From: an uncultured Muribaculaceae bacterium
Lineage (GTDB): Bacteria; Bacteroidota; Bacteroidia; Bacteroidales; Muribaculaceae
Reading direction: 5' to 3'
Assembly (NCBI GenBank): GCA_910586975.1
Contig: CAJUKX010000009.1
Location: 26,664 to 90,663 of the forward strand
Length of the DNA stretch: 64,000 nucleotides
Shown piece after piece: positions 8,799 to 17,293 of this stretch (position 1 is the stretch's first letter; each line of letters starts with the position of its first letter). The notes under the pieces are model-generated. The model saw nothing but the letters and a program-made list of their open reading frames with translations. It was not told the DNA's origin and searched no databases. The translations under genes were made by a program, and so were the position numbers.

Positions 8799-9889
8799 AG
8801 ATAGTTGTAATAGGGACACGCGGTATTCCGGGAATTCTCGGCGGTGTGGAAACACATTGCGAGGAGTTATATCCACGCATTGCTGCTTCCGGTCACGATG
8901 TGACCATAATCAGGCGTACCCCTTACATCGCTGAAAACAACCACATTCGGGAGTACAAGGGTGTGAAACTGATTGACGTATACGCCCCGCGACGCAAAAG
9001 TATCGAAGCCATCACCCACACCTTTCTCGCTATATTGCAAGCCCGGAAGCTGCATCCCGACGTACTTCATGTACATGCAATAGGTCCGGCATTACTGGTG
9101 CCCTTGGCGCGGTTGTTGGGCATGCGCGTGGTAATGACAAATCATGGACCTGACTACGACCGTGAGAAATGGGGATTTTTAGCCAAAACCGTTCTAAAAG
9201 CCGGAGAATGGTCAGGTTCTCATTTTTCAAACCGCGTGATAGTGATTTCAAACACTATAGCCGACATCCTGAAAAACAAGTATGGCCGCAAAGATACCGA
9301 ACTGATATTCAACGGTGTCAACATACCAGACAAACCATTGTCGCGCCAATGGCTCAGCAAATGGGGCATAGACGACAAAGCATACATAATGGCCATGGGC
9401 CGTTTTGTGAAAGAAAAAGGATTTCACACATTGATTGAAGCTTTCAAGCGATCGGGACTTTCAGCAACTCACAGGCTTGTTATAGCCGGTGACAGCGACC
9501 ATGAAGACGCTTACTCACAGAGCTTGAAAAAACTTGCGGCAGACGAGAACGTTGTGCTTACCGGTTTCATCAAAGGTGAGCCACTGGCCCAGCTCCTTAC
9601 CAACGCATCGCTTTTTGTAATTCCATCATCACACGAGGGTCTGCCCATTGCATTACTTGAAGCAATGAGCTACAACATCGACGTGCTTGCAAGCGACATA
9701 CCTGCCAACAGAATTGCACAACTTGACAGCAAGAGCGACTTTTTCCATACCGGAGATACCAATGACTTGGCCAAGGCATTGAAGCGTAAAGTGAGCGAGG
9801 GTTGCCACAGGCGTGCGTATGACCTTGGTCCGTACAACTGGGATGAAATTGCCGCACAGACTATAGGCGTCTATAAATCAGTATTGTAA
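8795..9889 (+). CDS. Glycosyltransferase family 4, rhamnosyltransferase-like
   Basis: GT-B glycosyltransferase of 364 residues. It opens with GTRGIPGILGGVETHCEEL, the N-terminal block (DUF1972-like) common in rhamnosyl- or fucosyl-transferases of polysaccharide loci. The donor domain has MGRFVKEKGFHTLIEAF, IAGDSD and the late acidic block HEGLPIALLEAMSY. The start overlaps the radical SAM gene by ATGA, so ugd, radical SAM and this gene form one operon. Its end overlaps the converging HD gene by 19 bases. Confidence 0.87.
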   Translation: MKIVVIGTRGIPGILGGVETHCEELYPRIAASGHDVTIIRRTPYIAENNHIREYKGVKLIDVYAPRRKSIEAITHTFLAILQARKLHPDVLHVHAIGPALLVPLARLLGMRVVMTNHGPDYDREKWGFLAKTVLKAGEWSGSHFSNRVIVISNTIADILKNKYGRKDTELIFNGVNIPDKPLSRQWLSKWGIDDKAYIMAMGRFVKEKGFHTLIEAFKRSGLSATHRLVIAGDSDHEDAYSQSLKKLAADENVVLTGFIKGEPLAQLLTNASLFVIPSSHEGLPIALLEAMSYNIDVLASDIPANRIAQLDSKSDFFHTGDTNDLAKALKRKVSEGCHRRAYDLGPYNWDEIAAQTIGVYKSVL

Positions 9890-10428
9890 GCGCCAAATTC
9901 ATCATGCAGCTTCTCAAACCGCTCGGCAGTTGATTGTGAATGTCGCGCCATTGATGCACGCACCCTTTCGAGTGATTTGCGCTTCATATCGCCGCTCTTA
10001 CTGTAAAATTTATCAGCATAGCATATCAAGCGTTCAAGCAAAGTCTCAGGCATGAGAACGCGGTCGAGTGGCAAGGGCAGATTCATGTCCTCGATATCTT
10101 TATGCGTTATTCCGGCACCTGTATGGCGTTCGGCCACACGTGCCACCCATTCAGGAAATCCCTCTTTTCTGAGCAAATCGGCTCCGAGAATGCCATGCCG
10201 CAGATATGGTTCAGTGCCATGGCAGTCAATACCGGGAGCATCGGTAAGAAAAATACCAATGTCGTGCAGCATGGCGGCCTCGTACACTTGCTTGTCGTCA
10301 AGTCCAAGTTCAAGAGCATCGTTTATACTCACTGCCAATTCAGCAACCGACTCTGAATGTCGTTGGAGAATGTCTCTTACTCTTGAATTTTCGGGATAAT
10401 ATTTATCGTAAAGTTCCTGATATCTCAT
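9871..10428 (-). CDS. HD-domain phosphohydrolase family protein
   Basis: The small protein (185 residues) has the HD signature MLHDIGIFL together with upstream and downstream histidines (RHSESVAELA, LRHGILGADLL, AERHTGAG), giving the metal-binding H...HD...H pattern. This family hydrolyses phosphate esters of nucleotides; the substrate here is unknown. I start at the ATG at 10428 (MRYQELYDKY), where the conserved part begins. It is downstream of ilvE by 64 bases and probably cotranscribed. Confidence 0.78.
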   Translation of the reverse strand: MRYQELYDKYYPENSRVRDILQRHSESVAELAVSINDALELGLDDKQVYEAAMLHDIGIFLTDAPGIDCHGTEPYLRHGILGADLLRKEGFPEWVARVAERHTGAGITHKDIEDMNLPLPLDRVLMPETLLERLICYADKFYSKSGDMKRKSLERVRASMARHSQSTAERFEKLHDEFGAYNTDL

Positions 10429-10492
10429 AATTATACAAAGGGGAGGTAAACGCATATCAATCCGCTTACCTCCCAATACTTTAAAGTTAAGA

Positions 10493-11518
10493 TTATTCTA
10501 CGATTGTATTCCAACCGTGTTCGTCGGGATATTCGCCGAGACGAATAGCACTGAGACGTTCGTAGAGAGTGGTTGAAATAGGACCGGGCTTACGATCAGG
10601 GGCAATCACATAATCGTGACCGGTATCTTCGTCGTGAATTGTACCCACGGGCGAGATAACAGCAGCTGTACCGCATGCACCGGCTTCGGTAGCTTTTTCG
10701 AGCTCGTCAACAGTCACATGACGTTCTTCAACGGTTATACCCATGTCCTCGCACAACTGCATCAGTGAGCGGTTGGTAATTGAAGGCAGGATAGAATCGC
10801 TCTTTGGTGTTACATACTTGCCGTCGATGATTGCGAAGAAATTGGCAGGACCGCATTCATCAAGGTATTTCTTTTCTTTGGGATCAAGATAGAGAACGGC
10901 CGAATAACCTTTTTCGTGAGCATGGTCGCCGGCTACAAGAGAAGCTGCATAGTTTCCACCGATCTTAAAACGGCCTGTGCCGCGGGGAGCCACGCGGTCA
11001 TACTGACGCATAATGCAGATGTCGGTGCATCCGAAACCTGTCTTGAAGTAAGGTCCTACGGGTGTAACCATGATGATGAAGAGGTACTCAGTGGCAGCGC
11101 GCACACCGATTGAGGGTGAGATACCGATCTCAAGAGGACGTATGTAGAGAGAAGCACCCGAACCGTATGGAGGGATGAAACGCTCGTTAAGCTTAACGAC
11201 CTTGATAACCATTTCGCGGAAAAGGTCGACCGGTATAGGCTCCATGAGGATACCTTCGGCAGACGAACGCATACGTTCTGCGTTATCATCAAGACGGAAA
11301 ATTCTGATTTTTCCATCTTTACCTCTGAAAGCTTTTAGGCCTTCAAAGATTTCCTGGCCGTAGTGCAGGGTAGTAGCAGCCATGTGCATCTCAATCTTGT
11401 CAGACTGGCTTACTTCTATTTCGCCCCACTTACCGTCTTTGAATGTGCAACGCACATTGTAATCTGTAGGATAATAACCGAAGGGAAGGTGTTTCCAATC
11501 AATGTCTAATTGTTCCAT
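10493..11518 (-). CDS. ilvE: Branched-chain amino acid aminotransferase
   Basis: PLP enzyme making valine, leucine and isoleucine from their keto acids. The 341-residue class IV fold protein has the GRFKIGGNYAAS block, where K185 would bind PLP, and the FFAII and EAGACGTAAVISPVG blocks of the long-form IlvE group. The upstream region holds a weak promoter (11550-11581). The HD gene follows. Confidence 0.95.
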   Translation of the reverse strand: MEQLDIDWKHLPFGYYPTDYNVRCTFKDGKWGEIEVSQSDKIEMHMAATTLHYGQEIFEGLKAFRGKDGKIRIFRLDDNAERMRSSAEGILMEPIPVDLFREMVIKVVKLNERFIPPYGSGASLYIRPLEIGISPSIGVRAATEYLFIIMVTPVGPYFKTGFGCTDICIMRQYDRVAPRGTGRFKIGGNYAASLVAGDHAHEKGYSAVLYLDPKEKKYLDECGPANFFAIIDGKYVTPKSDSILPSITNRSLMQLCEDMGITVEERHVTVDELEKATEAGACGTAAVISPVGTIHDEDTGHDYVIAPDRKPGPISTTLYERLSAIRLGEYPDEHGWNTIVE

Positions 11519-11549
11519 ATCAGTCAGGTAGTAAAATGTGTTAATAACG

Positions 11550-11581
11550 CAAAGTTGCCTTATTTTTTTTAAATATACAAG
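11550..11581 (-). promoter_or_regulatory. Weak promoter of ilvE
   Basis: Minus strand CTTG (11581-11578), 20 bases, then CAACTTTG (11557-11550). Each box has one mismatch to TTTG and TAnnTTTG. The start codon is 32 bases downstream. Confidence 0.4.
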
Positions 11582-11633
11582 TTTTTTGCTAAAAACTTCA
11601 TCATTTTCTACTATATGTATAATTATTCCGCGA

Positions 11634-13088
11634 TTACTTTGCTTGTTTTAGCGTGAAACGGAAAAGCAGACCACCGCCCTCGCGGTTGGTAGCATTGATT
11701 GTACCACCCAGAGCCTCAATGGTATTCTGCACTATGCAAAGGCCAAGACCGGTACCGCCCTTCTTGCGCGAGCGCCCTGAATCTTCTCTGAAGAATCGTT
11801 CGAAAAGATGGGGAAGGCTCGTTTCTTTCACGCCTACGCCGTTATCGTAGAATGCAAAATGATAGAATTCCTCGTCCTTGTCTGTAAGGATAAGATTACA
11901 TTCGGTTCCCTTTGAATATGCCACTGCATTCTTCACCAGGTTACCTATCATGGCCGTCAGCAGCCCTGCGTTACCGATTACCTTACAATACACCGGTATA
12001 TCGTAGTTAAACTCCATCTTACCCATGATTCCGGAGGTTTCGAGGTCGCTTACCGTCTGGAACACTACTTCATGGAAGTTTAATGGCTCGGTATTGATCA
12101 TCTTTGAGCCGAATTCGAGTCTGGTGATGCTCGAAAGGTCATCCATCAGGGATATCAGGCGATCTACGTGGTCGTTGACCTTGCGAAGGAAATGTGTGCG
12201 CGATTCATTATCCATGTCGGGATTCTCGTTTATAGTATCAAGATATCCCTTGATCACACCGATAGGAGTTTTCAATTCATGGTTTATATTGTTGGTGAGC
12301 TCGCGCTTCATCTGAGCCTTGTCGTTGAGCGCATGCAGAGCCACCGCATGTTCTCGTTTCAGCTTAAGGATAGATTGGCAACGTTCATTATAAAAGCGCA
12401 CAATCTGACGGGCTATGTCGCCGAATTCATCGTGTGTGAAATCGGTTGACGGCACAAATGAGGGGTCGGAGGCCGCACGTTCTGCAAAATCGCTGAGCAT
12501 GCGCAGATTTCTGCCTATACGTCTTGCCATAAGATATGCTATGACTGAAGCTACCACAGCCACCACAAAGAGCAGTATATATATACTTACCGAGACACTC
12601 GATGCCTTGAGCACATCGTTGTCGAATGGCAGTATGGTATATACCGACACTGTCTTATCAGCACTCTGCGACACTTCATAGAAGAAATTGCCTTTCATGC
12701 GGATGTCGTACAGATTTCTGTTCGACTCGTCAATATCGGTAACTACACTCGACTGCTTGGAAGCGTCGATGTAAGGACTTATAGTCTGTCCTATGTGATA
12801 AATCAGCTTACCCTTGAAATATATTGAAAGACGTATCTTATCGTAAAGAGGGTCTTTAAGATAGTGATAGTCTACGAAATCAAGGAACCCACGGGGGTCG
12901 ATATCCTGATCGTAAGCGTATATGATACGGGAATTGATGAGCGAAACCTGCGACCGTATATTGTTGATTTTAAGATCGCGCTCCGATTTGTACATCCATA
13001 CGCCCAGAACGATTACTATGAGCCATATCAGCAAAATCAGAGGGAAGAGGAATCGCCACTGATAACTAATACGTCTCTTTAAAACCAT
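11634..13088 (-). CDS. Two-component sensor histidine kinase
   Basis: Membrane sensor of 484 residues: a first membrane helix near residues 13-32, an extracytoplasmic domain of about 130 residues, a second helix near 167-187, a HAMP-like segment, the HisKA box NHELKTP with H270 as the phosphorylated residue, then the ATPase domain with N (GNLVKNAVAYS), DNGVGV and GGTGLGLCI. It overlaps the response regulator gene by 23 bases, so the pair is cotranscribed. The signal is unknown. Confidence 0.93.
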   Translation of the reverse strand: MVLKRRISYQWRFLFPLILLIWLIVIVLGVWMYKSERDLKINNIRSQVSLINSRIIYAYDQDIDPRGFLDFVDYHYLKDPLYDKIRLSIYFKGKLIYHIGQTISPYIDASKQSSVVTDIDESNRNLYDIRMKGNFFYEVSQSADKTVSVYTILPFDNDVLKASSVSVSIYILLFVVAVVASVIAYLMARRIGRNLRMLSDFAERAASDPSFVPSTDFTHDEFGDIARQIVRFYNERCQSILKLKREHAVALHALNDKAQMKRELTNNINHELKTPIGVIKGYLDTINENPDMDNESRTHFLRKVNDHVDRLISLMDDLSSITRLEFGSKMINTEPLNFHEVVFQTVSDLETSGIMGKMEFNYDIPVYCKVIGNAGLLTAMIGNLVKNAVAYSKGTECNLILTDKDEEFYHFAFYDNGVGVKETSLPHLFERFFREDSGRSRKKGGTGLGLCIVQNTIEALGGTINATNREGGGLLFRFTLKQAK

Positions 13089-13776
13089 AGCCGAATCCCT
13101 GACGAGTCACGATATTGTCGGCGTATTGACCGATTTTCTTACGCAGACGTGTAATATTGGTGTCAATCGTACGGTTGTTTACCACAATGTCCTCACCCCA
13201 TACGCTTGAGATGATTTCCTGACGTGAATAAATACGGTTACGGTGTGTAAGGAAGAATTGCAGTATTTCAAACTCGGTGCGTGTAAGCGACAGGGCTTCG
13301 TTGTCAAGTGATGCAAGTTTGGCGTTGCGGTCTATACGAAGTGTCTTGTATGTAAGGTCTGTTTCGTATTCTGAATCCTCCTGCGGCTGAACCATATTGT
13401 TCTTGATGGCCGTGCGACGGAGCACCGCTCTCACGCGTGCAAGAACCTCGCTGATTGAGAAAGGCTTTGTAACGTAATCATCGGCTCCGATGTTCAGGCC
13501 CATTACTTTTTCATCCTCCTCGTTAAGTGCTGAGCAGAAGATAATAGGAGTGAATTCGGTGGCAGAAACGTTACGCAGACGTTTGGCAAAATCAAATCCG
13601 CTCATGTCGCCCATCATGATGTCGACTATAAAGAGCTGGTACTTCGACAGATCCATTTCGAGCGCTTCTTCGGCGCTGTATGCTGTGTCTACTTCATAGC
13701 CTTCTTTGGTAAGGTTATATTGGAATATGTCGCAAATTGATTCTTCGTCATCAATTACAAGGATTCTTTCTCGCAT
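13066..13776 (-). CDS. Two-component response regulator, OmpR/PhoB type
   Basis: Receiver domain with the acidic pocket VIDDEE at the N-terminus, phosphoacceptor D52 in IVDIMMGD and the conserved lysine in YVTKPFS, followed by a winged-helix DNA-binding domain (SLTRTEFEILQFF and WGEDIVVNNRTIDTNITRLRKK). Length 236. Precedes and overlaps its partner kinase. A TAAATTTG box at 13799-13792 could be the -7 element, but no good -33 box pairs with it. It does not look like RprY, whose sequence I recall as clearly different, so I give no symbol. Confidence 0.93.
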   Translation of the reverse strand: MRERILVIDDEESICDIFQYNLTKEGYEVDTAYSAEEALEMDLSKYQLFIVDIMMGDMSGFDFAKRLRNVSATEFTPIIFCSALNEEDEKVMGLNIGADDYVTKPFSISEVLARVRAVLRRTAIKNNMVQPQEDSEYETDLTYKTLRIDRNAKLASLDNEALSLTRTEFEILQFFLTHRNRIYSRQEIISSVWGEDIVVNNRTIDTNITRLRKKIGQYADNIVTRQGFGYGFKETY

Positions 13777-13982
13777 TGTTCAGTTATTTTTCAAATTTAG
13801 AGTCCAAAATTAAGAAAATTTGCAGTCAGTACAAGGTTAAAATATGTTAATTCGGCAAATATCGCGAACACTCTGCTATCCTGATGCGTTTACAATACAC
13901 GAAAGCATTATTGCACTGTGTTTTCATGGTAATAGATTTAAGGTTAGGACCTGCCTGCTCGTGATGAGTGGAAAGGTTAAAT

Positions 13983-14031
13983 ACACAAGCCGCCGGCTCA
14001 GTCATCTTATTTGACAGCTGACGGCTTGTGT
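13983..14031 (-). terminator. Hairpin downstream of apbE
   Basis: A perfect 10-base inverted repeat, ACACAAGCCG at 13983-13992 with its complement at 14022-14031, three bases after the apbE stop. On the minus strand it is followed by ATTTAA rather than a long U run; on the plus strand by TTTT. A short reading frame starting in the apbE stop crosses it and is judged spurious. The remaining bases between here and the regulator gene hold nothing I recognise. Confidence 0.55.
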
Positions 14032-14034
14032 TTT

Positions 14035-14991
14035 TCATGGAATCATAACTGTTTCTACAGCTGATTTATCTTTAACATATAATATGGCCCTTGTGGCCGG
14101 GAATTTTTTTATAAGTGCCGGAGCTGACTCAGGATCTGAAGCCATAAGAGCTGTTGCAAGTGCGTCGGCCAGAATACACGACGGAGCTATCACCGTAGCA
14201 CTGAGAACCGGAGTCTGCATTGGGTATCCCGTGACAGGATTTATAGTGTGACCTATCACCGAATCGGCTGTAATAATGCGTTTATTGCGATAGTTGCCCG
14301 ATGTGGCTACTGCACAATTGCTCAACTGCAATACATCAGGATTGCCATTCAGGCTGTCGACCGGAGATTCAACCATTATGCGCCATTCCTTACCGTAGGT
14401 ATTGACACCGCTAAGGCTTACCTCGCCCCCTATCTCAACCATATAATCTGTAGAACCGTTGCGTCTTAATGCAGCTGCTACACAATCAACCCCAAATCCT
14501 TTGGCTATAGCAGAGAAGTCGAGTTCCATGCCTTCAGGCATCAGAATTGAATCGCCCGACATACGTATGCGCGACAGTCCCACCTTAGACAAAGCCTCGG
14601 ATATGCGGCAGGAATCGGGAATCGGTGTTTCGTGGCCCTTACGTCCAAATCCCCATAAATCAACGAGCGGAGCTACGGTAGGGTCGAACATGCCGCCGGC
14701 AGCCGAGTGCACTCGCTTGGCGACAGTCATGACTGCCTTGAGATACGGCGAGGCAACACATGTTGAACGCGAATTTATCTGCGATACATTTGAAGCCGGG
14801 TCAAACATAGACAATGCGAGTTCAACCTTGCGCATTTCTGCCACGATGGAGTCTGAGAGGTCGCGATTGCTCTTATATACAATGTGATAGGTGGTGCCCC
14901 ACACCACCCCTTCAGCTTTTTTATACTCGGGAGCGGAACACGAAGCCAGCGCGATTGCTGATATCAAAATTATAAATATCCGAAATTTCAT
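14035..14991 (-). CDS. apbE: FAD:protein FMN transferase, lipoprotein form
   Basis: Attaches FMN covalently to threonine or serine of target flavoproteins such as Nqr and Rnf subunits, outside the inner membrane. The 318-residue protein begins with a lipoprotein signal ending LASC. It has the family blocks GMFDPTVAPLVDLWGFG, LDFSAIAKGFGVD, EIGGEVSLSG and a C-terminal TINPVTGYPM-like block followed by an LADALATALM helix with metal-binding residues. A consensus promoter overlaps its very start. Confidence 0.93.
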   Translation of the reverse strand: MKFRIFIILISAIALASCSAPEYKKAEGVVWGTTYHIVYKSNRDLSDSIVAEMRKVELALSMFDPASNVSQINSRSTCVASPYLKAVMTVAKRVHSAAGGMFDPTVAPLVDLWGFGRKGHETPIPDSCRISEALSKVGLSRIRMSGDSILMPEGMELDFSAIAKGFGVDCVAAALRRNGSTDYMVEIGGEVSLSGVNTYGKEWRIMVESPVDSLNGNPDVLQLSNCAVATSGNYRNKRIITADSVIGHTINPVTGYPMQTPVLSATVIAPSCILADALATALMASDPESAPALIKKFPATRAILYVKDKSAVETVMIP

Positions 14992-14995
14992 ATTT

Positions 14996-15028
14996 CAAAG
15001 TTATGACTTTTTTCCTAAATAATGCAAA
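14996..15028 (-). promoter_or_regulatory. Promoter of apbE with almost no leader
   Basis: Minus strand TTTG (15028-15025), 21 bases, then TAACTTTG (15003-14996). The apbE start codon is at 14991, so transcription would begin at or within a base or two of the ATG, giving a leaderless or near-leaderless message. Confidence 0.5.
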
Positions 15029-15104
15029 AAAATACACTCTTTGGAAAATATTTTGTTTATATTTGTGCAAACAAAGCAACTCTTTAAAATTTATACATAA
15101 CGAC

Positions 15105-15662
15105 ATGAAACGTTCATATTTATTTCTCGCCACCGGTTTTGAGGAAGTGGAAGCAATCGCACCCGTTGATGCTCTGCGCCGCGCCGGTATGGAAGTTACT
15201 ATAGTAGCAATCAACAAGGAACGCCTGGTTACAGGAGCAAACGGCATAACAGTTGCCGCCGACGAAGTGCTGGCCGGAGTGAACCTTGAAGACGCCGACT
15301 GGCTCATCTGCCCGGGCGGTATGCCCGGTGCCACCAATCTGCGTGCCAACGAAGTACTGTGCGAAGCTCTTAAAGCGCATTACGAAAAGGGCGGCAGAAT
15401 AGCAGCAATCTGCGCTTCGCCTGCAGTGGTACTGGCAACTCTTGGCATTCTCAAAGGCAAAAAAGCGACAGCATATCCCGGATTTGAGGAACAGCTCAAA
15501 GAAGCGGGAGCCACTCATGTGGAAGGCCGCGTGGTAGTTGACGGCAATATCATCACAGCCAATGGTCCGTCGTCGGCTCTGCCCTTTGCATACGCTATTA
15601 TAGCCGAAACTCTCGGCGAAGCAAAGGCTGATGAGATTGCAACCGGAATGTTATATAAATAA
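15105..15662 (+). CDS. DJ-1/PfpI family protein
   Basis: Protein of 185 residues of the DJ-1 branch. It shows the N-terminal glutamate block ATGFEEVEAIAPVD, the CPGGMPGATNL loop, and the nucleophile elbow AAICASPAVVL with the reactive cysteine. Members act as glyoxalases, deglycases or stress chaperones, so the precise role is open. The start at 15105 begins directly with the first strand (MKRSYLFLATG). A TATATTTG box at 15058-15065 could be the -7 element. It converges on neuB with a 9-base gap. Confidence 0.9.
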   Translation: MKRSYLFLATGFEEVEAIAPVDALRRAGMEVTIVAINKERLVTGANGITVAADEVLAGVNLEDADWLICPGGMPGATNLRANEVLCEALKAHYEKGGRIAAICASPAVVLATLGILKGKKATAYPGFEEQLKEAGATHVEGRVVVDGNIITANGPSSALPFAYAIIAETLGEAKADEIATGMLYK

Positions 15663-15670
15663 CAAGTTAA

Positions 15671-16675
15671 TTAAATAACAATACATTCGTCGGGGTTAAA
15701 ATCGCGTTTAGCAACAGTCCCGACCACAGCATCCCACAACATGGGCGAAAGTCCGGTTGCGGGACGCTTTGTTGTTATGCTGTCTTCTGTAATTATTTCG
15801 CCTTTTTTTATGAACCTTGCGGCGACAATACTTTTACGGGCAACTGCTATATTGGGTTTCTCTACTTCGGTCACAAACTTTTCCCCCGATCCAAGGCTTA
15901 TTTCGGTAATCCTTATGGCCTCCACCATGGCCTTAAGCTCGTCTGGCGACAAAGATGCCTTATGATCCGGTCCGGGCATAGTCTTGTCAAGAGTGAAATG
16001 TTTTTCAATAATACGGGCACCAAGAGCGGTGGCGGCTACAGGGACGGCTATGCCGAGTGTATGGTCGCTGTACCCTACCGAGTGGCAACCGAGCTTGCGA
16101 AGTTCATCCATCGCTCTCAGGTTCACGGCATTGTATGGAGTAGGATATTGGGTGGTGCAATGCAACAGGTCAATGTTTTCACGACCTATTCCACCCGCTT
16201 CGAGTACTTGCACGGCAGCCTCCACCTCGTCAATCGTAGACATTCCGGTTGAAAGTATCACCTTACCTCCTTTGGCAGCTATTTTGCGCAGATACGGAAG
16301 ATTAGTGATTTCACCCGACGGAATTTTCCAATAGTCCATGTCGAAATCAGCCAAGGTATCTATAGAGTCGAGGTCGAATGGCGTACTCATAAAACCTATA
16401 CCGAGTTTACTACATTCAGCGGCTATCCTGCGGAAGTCAGCATCGCTAAGTTCAAGCGCCTTGAGCATGGCTAATTGCGAGTCATCGCCATTGCCACAGT
16501 TATTTTTCTGGTATTCAGCTTTCTTGGCCGACGGAGCCACTAATTTTTCAGCCTTGAAAGTTTGAAATTTAATATAGTCGGCACCGGCCTTGGCCGCTTC
16601 ATGTACCATATTGATGGCTGTTTCAACAGAACCATTATGGTTCACACCGCCTTCTGCAATAACAATAACACTCAT
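15671..16675 (-). CDS. neuB: N-acetylneuraminate/legionaminate synthase
   Basis: Condenses phosphoenolpyruvate with an N-acetylated hexosamine to make a nonulosonic (sialic-like) acid. The protein (334 residues) has the TIM barrel start IAEGGVNHNG, ADYIKFQTFKAEKLV, the STGMST and HCTTQYPTP active-site blocks, YSDHT, and a C-terminal antifreeze-like SAF domain (RKSIVAARFIKKGE onward). With LegB and a NeuD-type protein upstream, legionaminic acid or a relative is more likely than neuraminic acid. It overlaps neuD by 4 bases. Confidence 0.92.
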   Translation of the reverse strand: MSVIVIAEGGVNHNGSVETAINMVHEAAKAGADYIKFQTFKAEKLVAPSAKKAEYQKNNCGNGDDSQLAMLKALELSDADFRRIAAECSKLGIGFMSTPFDLDSIDTLADFDMDYWKIPSGEITNLPYLRKIAAKGGKVILSTGMSTIDEVEAAVQVLEAGGIGRENIDLLHCTTQYPTPYNAVNLRAMDELRKLGCHSVGYSDHTLGIAVPVAATALGARIIEKHFTLDKTMPGPDHKASLSPDELKAMVEAIRITEISLGSGEKFVTEVEKPNIAVARKSIVAARFIKKGEIITEDSITTKRPATGLSPMLWDAVVGTVAKRDFNPDECIVI

Positions 16676-17292
16676 TTTACTGATTTTTTGGCCGGAACAC
16701 CGATATACACGCCCGGCTCATCTATATTATCCACAACTGCCGCACCCATTCCTATGACCACATTATCAGCAATACGAGTGCCGGGACGGATTGAGCAGTT
16801 GGCTCCTATATATACATTATTTCCGATTGTCACACCTCCACAAATCACCGCACCGGGACCTATGAACACATTATCGCCCAGCGTACAATCATGCTCCACT
16901 ATGCAGCCTGTATTCAATACACAGTGCCTGCCTGTTTTTGAAGAAACATTCACCACTACCCTGTGCATCACTACCGTACCGGCACCAAGCTGAGCATCTC
17001 CGGCAAGGAGAGCCGTAGGAGCCACTACCGTAGCAAATTCAAAGCCTTTATATCGTGCGATAAGCCGGGCACGAGCCTCAAGCGAACAAGCCCTGCCTGC
17101 CACAAAGGTGATAAGCAGGCGTTTACCCTCATAACCACACGTATTCAGGAATGTATCATCATCACCGAGATATGGTAAATCCAACTCAGATTTAGCGAGG
17201 TCTACGTAGCCGTCAATCTCGCAGTCGGACACAGCTCCACGCACAGATGCGGCATGGCCACCGGCGCCTATGAAAACAATGGGTTTATCCAT
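16672..17292 (-). CDS. Sugar O-/N-acyltransferase, NeuD/PglD type
   Basis: Acetyltransferase of 206 residues with an N-terminal Rossmann-like sugar-binding part (VFIGAGGHAASV) and a C-terminal left-handed beta helix made of hexapeptide repeats (IGPGAVICGGVTIGNNVYIG and following). Such proteins acetylate UDP-4-amino sugars or sialic acids. Its place between a LegB-like dehydratase and NeuB points to the nonulosonic acid pathway; whether it acts on nitrogen or oxygen cannot be told from sequence. Confidence 0.87.
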   Translation of the reverse strand: MDKPIVFIGAGGHAASVRGAVSDCEIDGYVDLAKSELDLPYLGDDDTFLNTCGYEGKRLLITFVAGRACSLEARARLIARYKGFEFATVVAPTALLAGDAQLGAGTVVMHRVVVNVSSKTGRHCVLNTGCIVEHDCTLGDNVFIGPGAVICGGVTIGNNVYIGANCSIRPGTRIADNVVIGMGAAVVDNIDEPGVYIGVPAKKSVK

Positions 17293-17293
17293 C

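Noticed and set aside
11634..13776. RprX/RprY
   Set aside because: The layout is similar, but the receiver sequence differs from what I recall of RprY, so no symbol was given.
13847..14038. 63-residue reading frame starting in the apbE stop
   Set aside because: It runs through the hairpin after apbE and has the odd composition of chance reading; no homology recognised.
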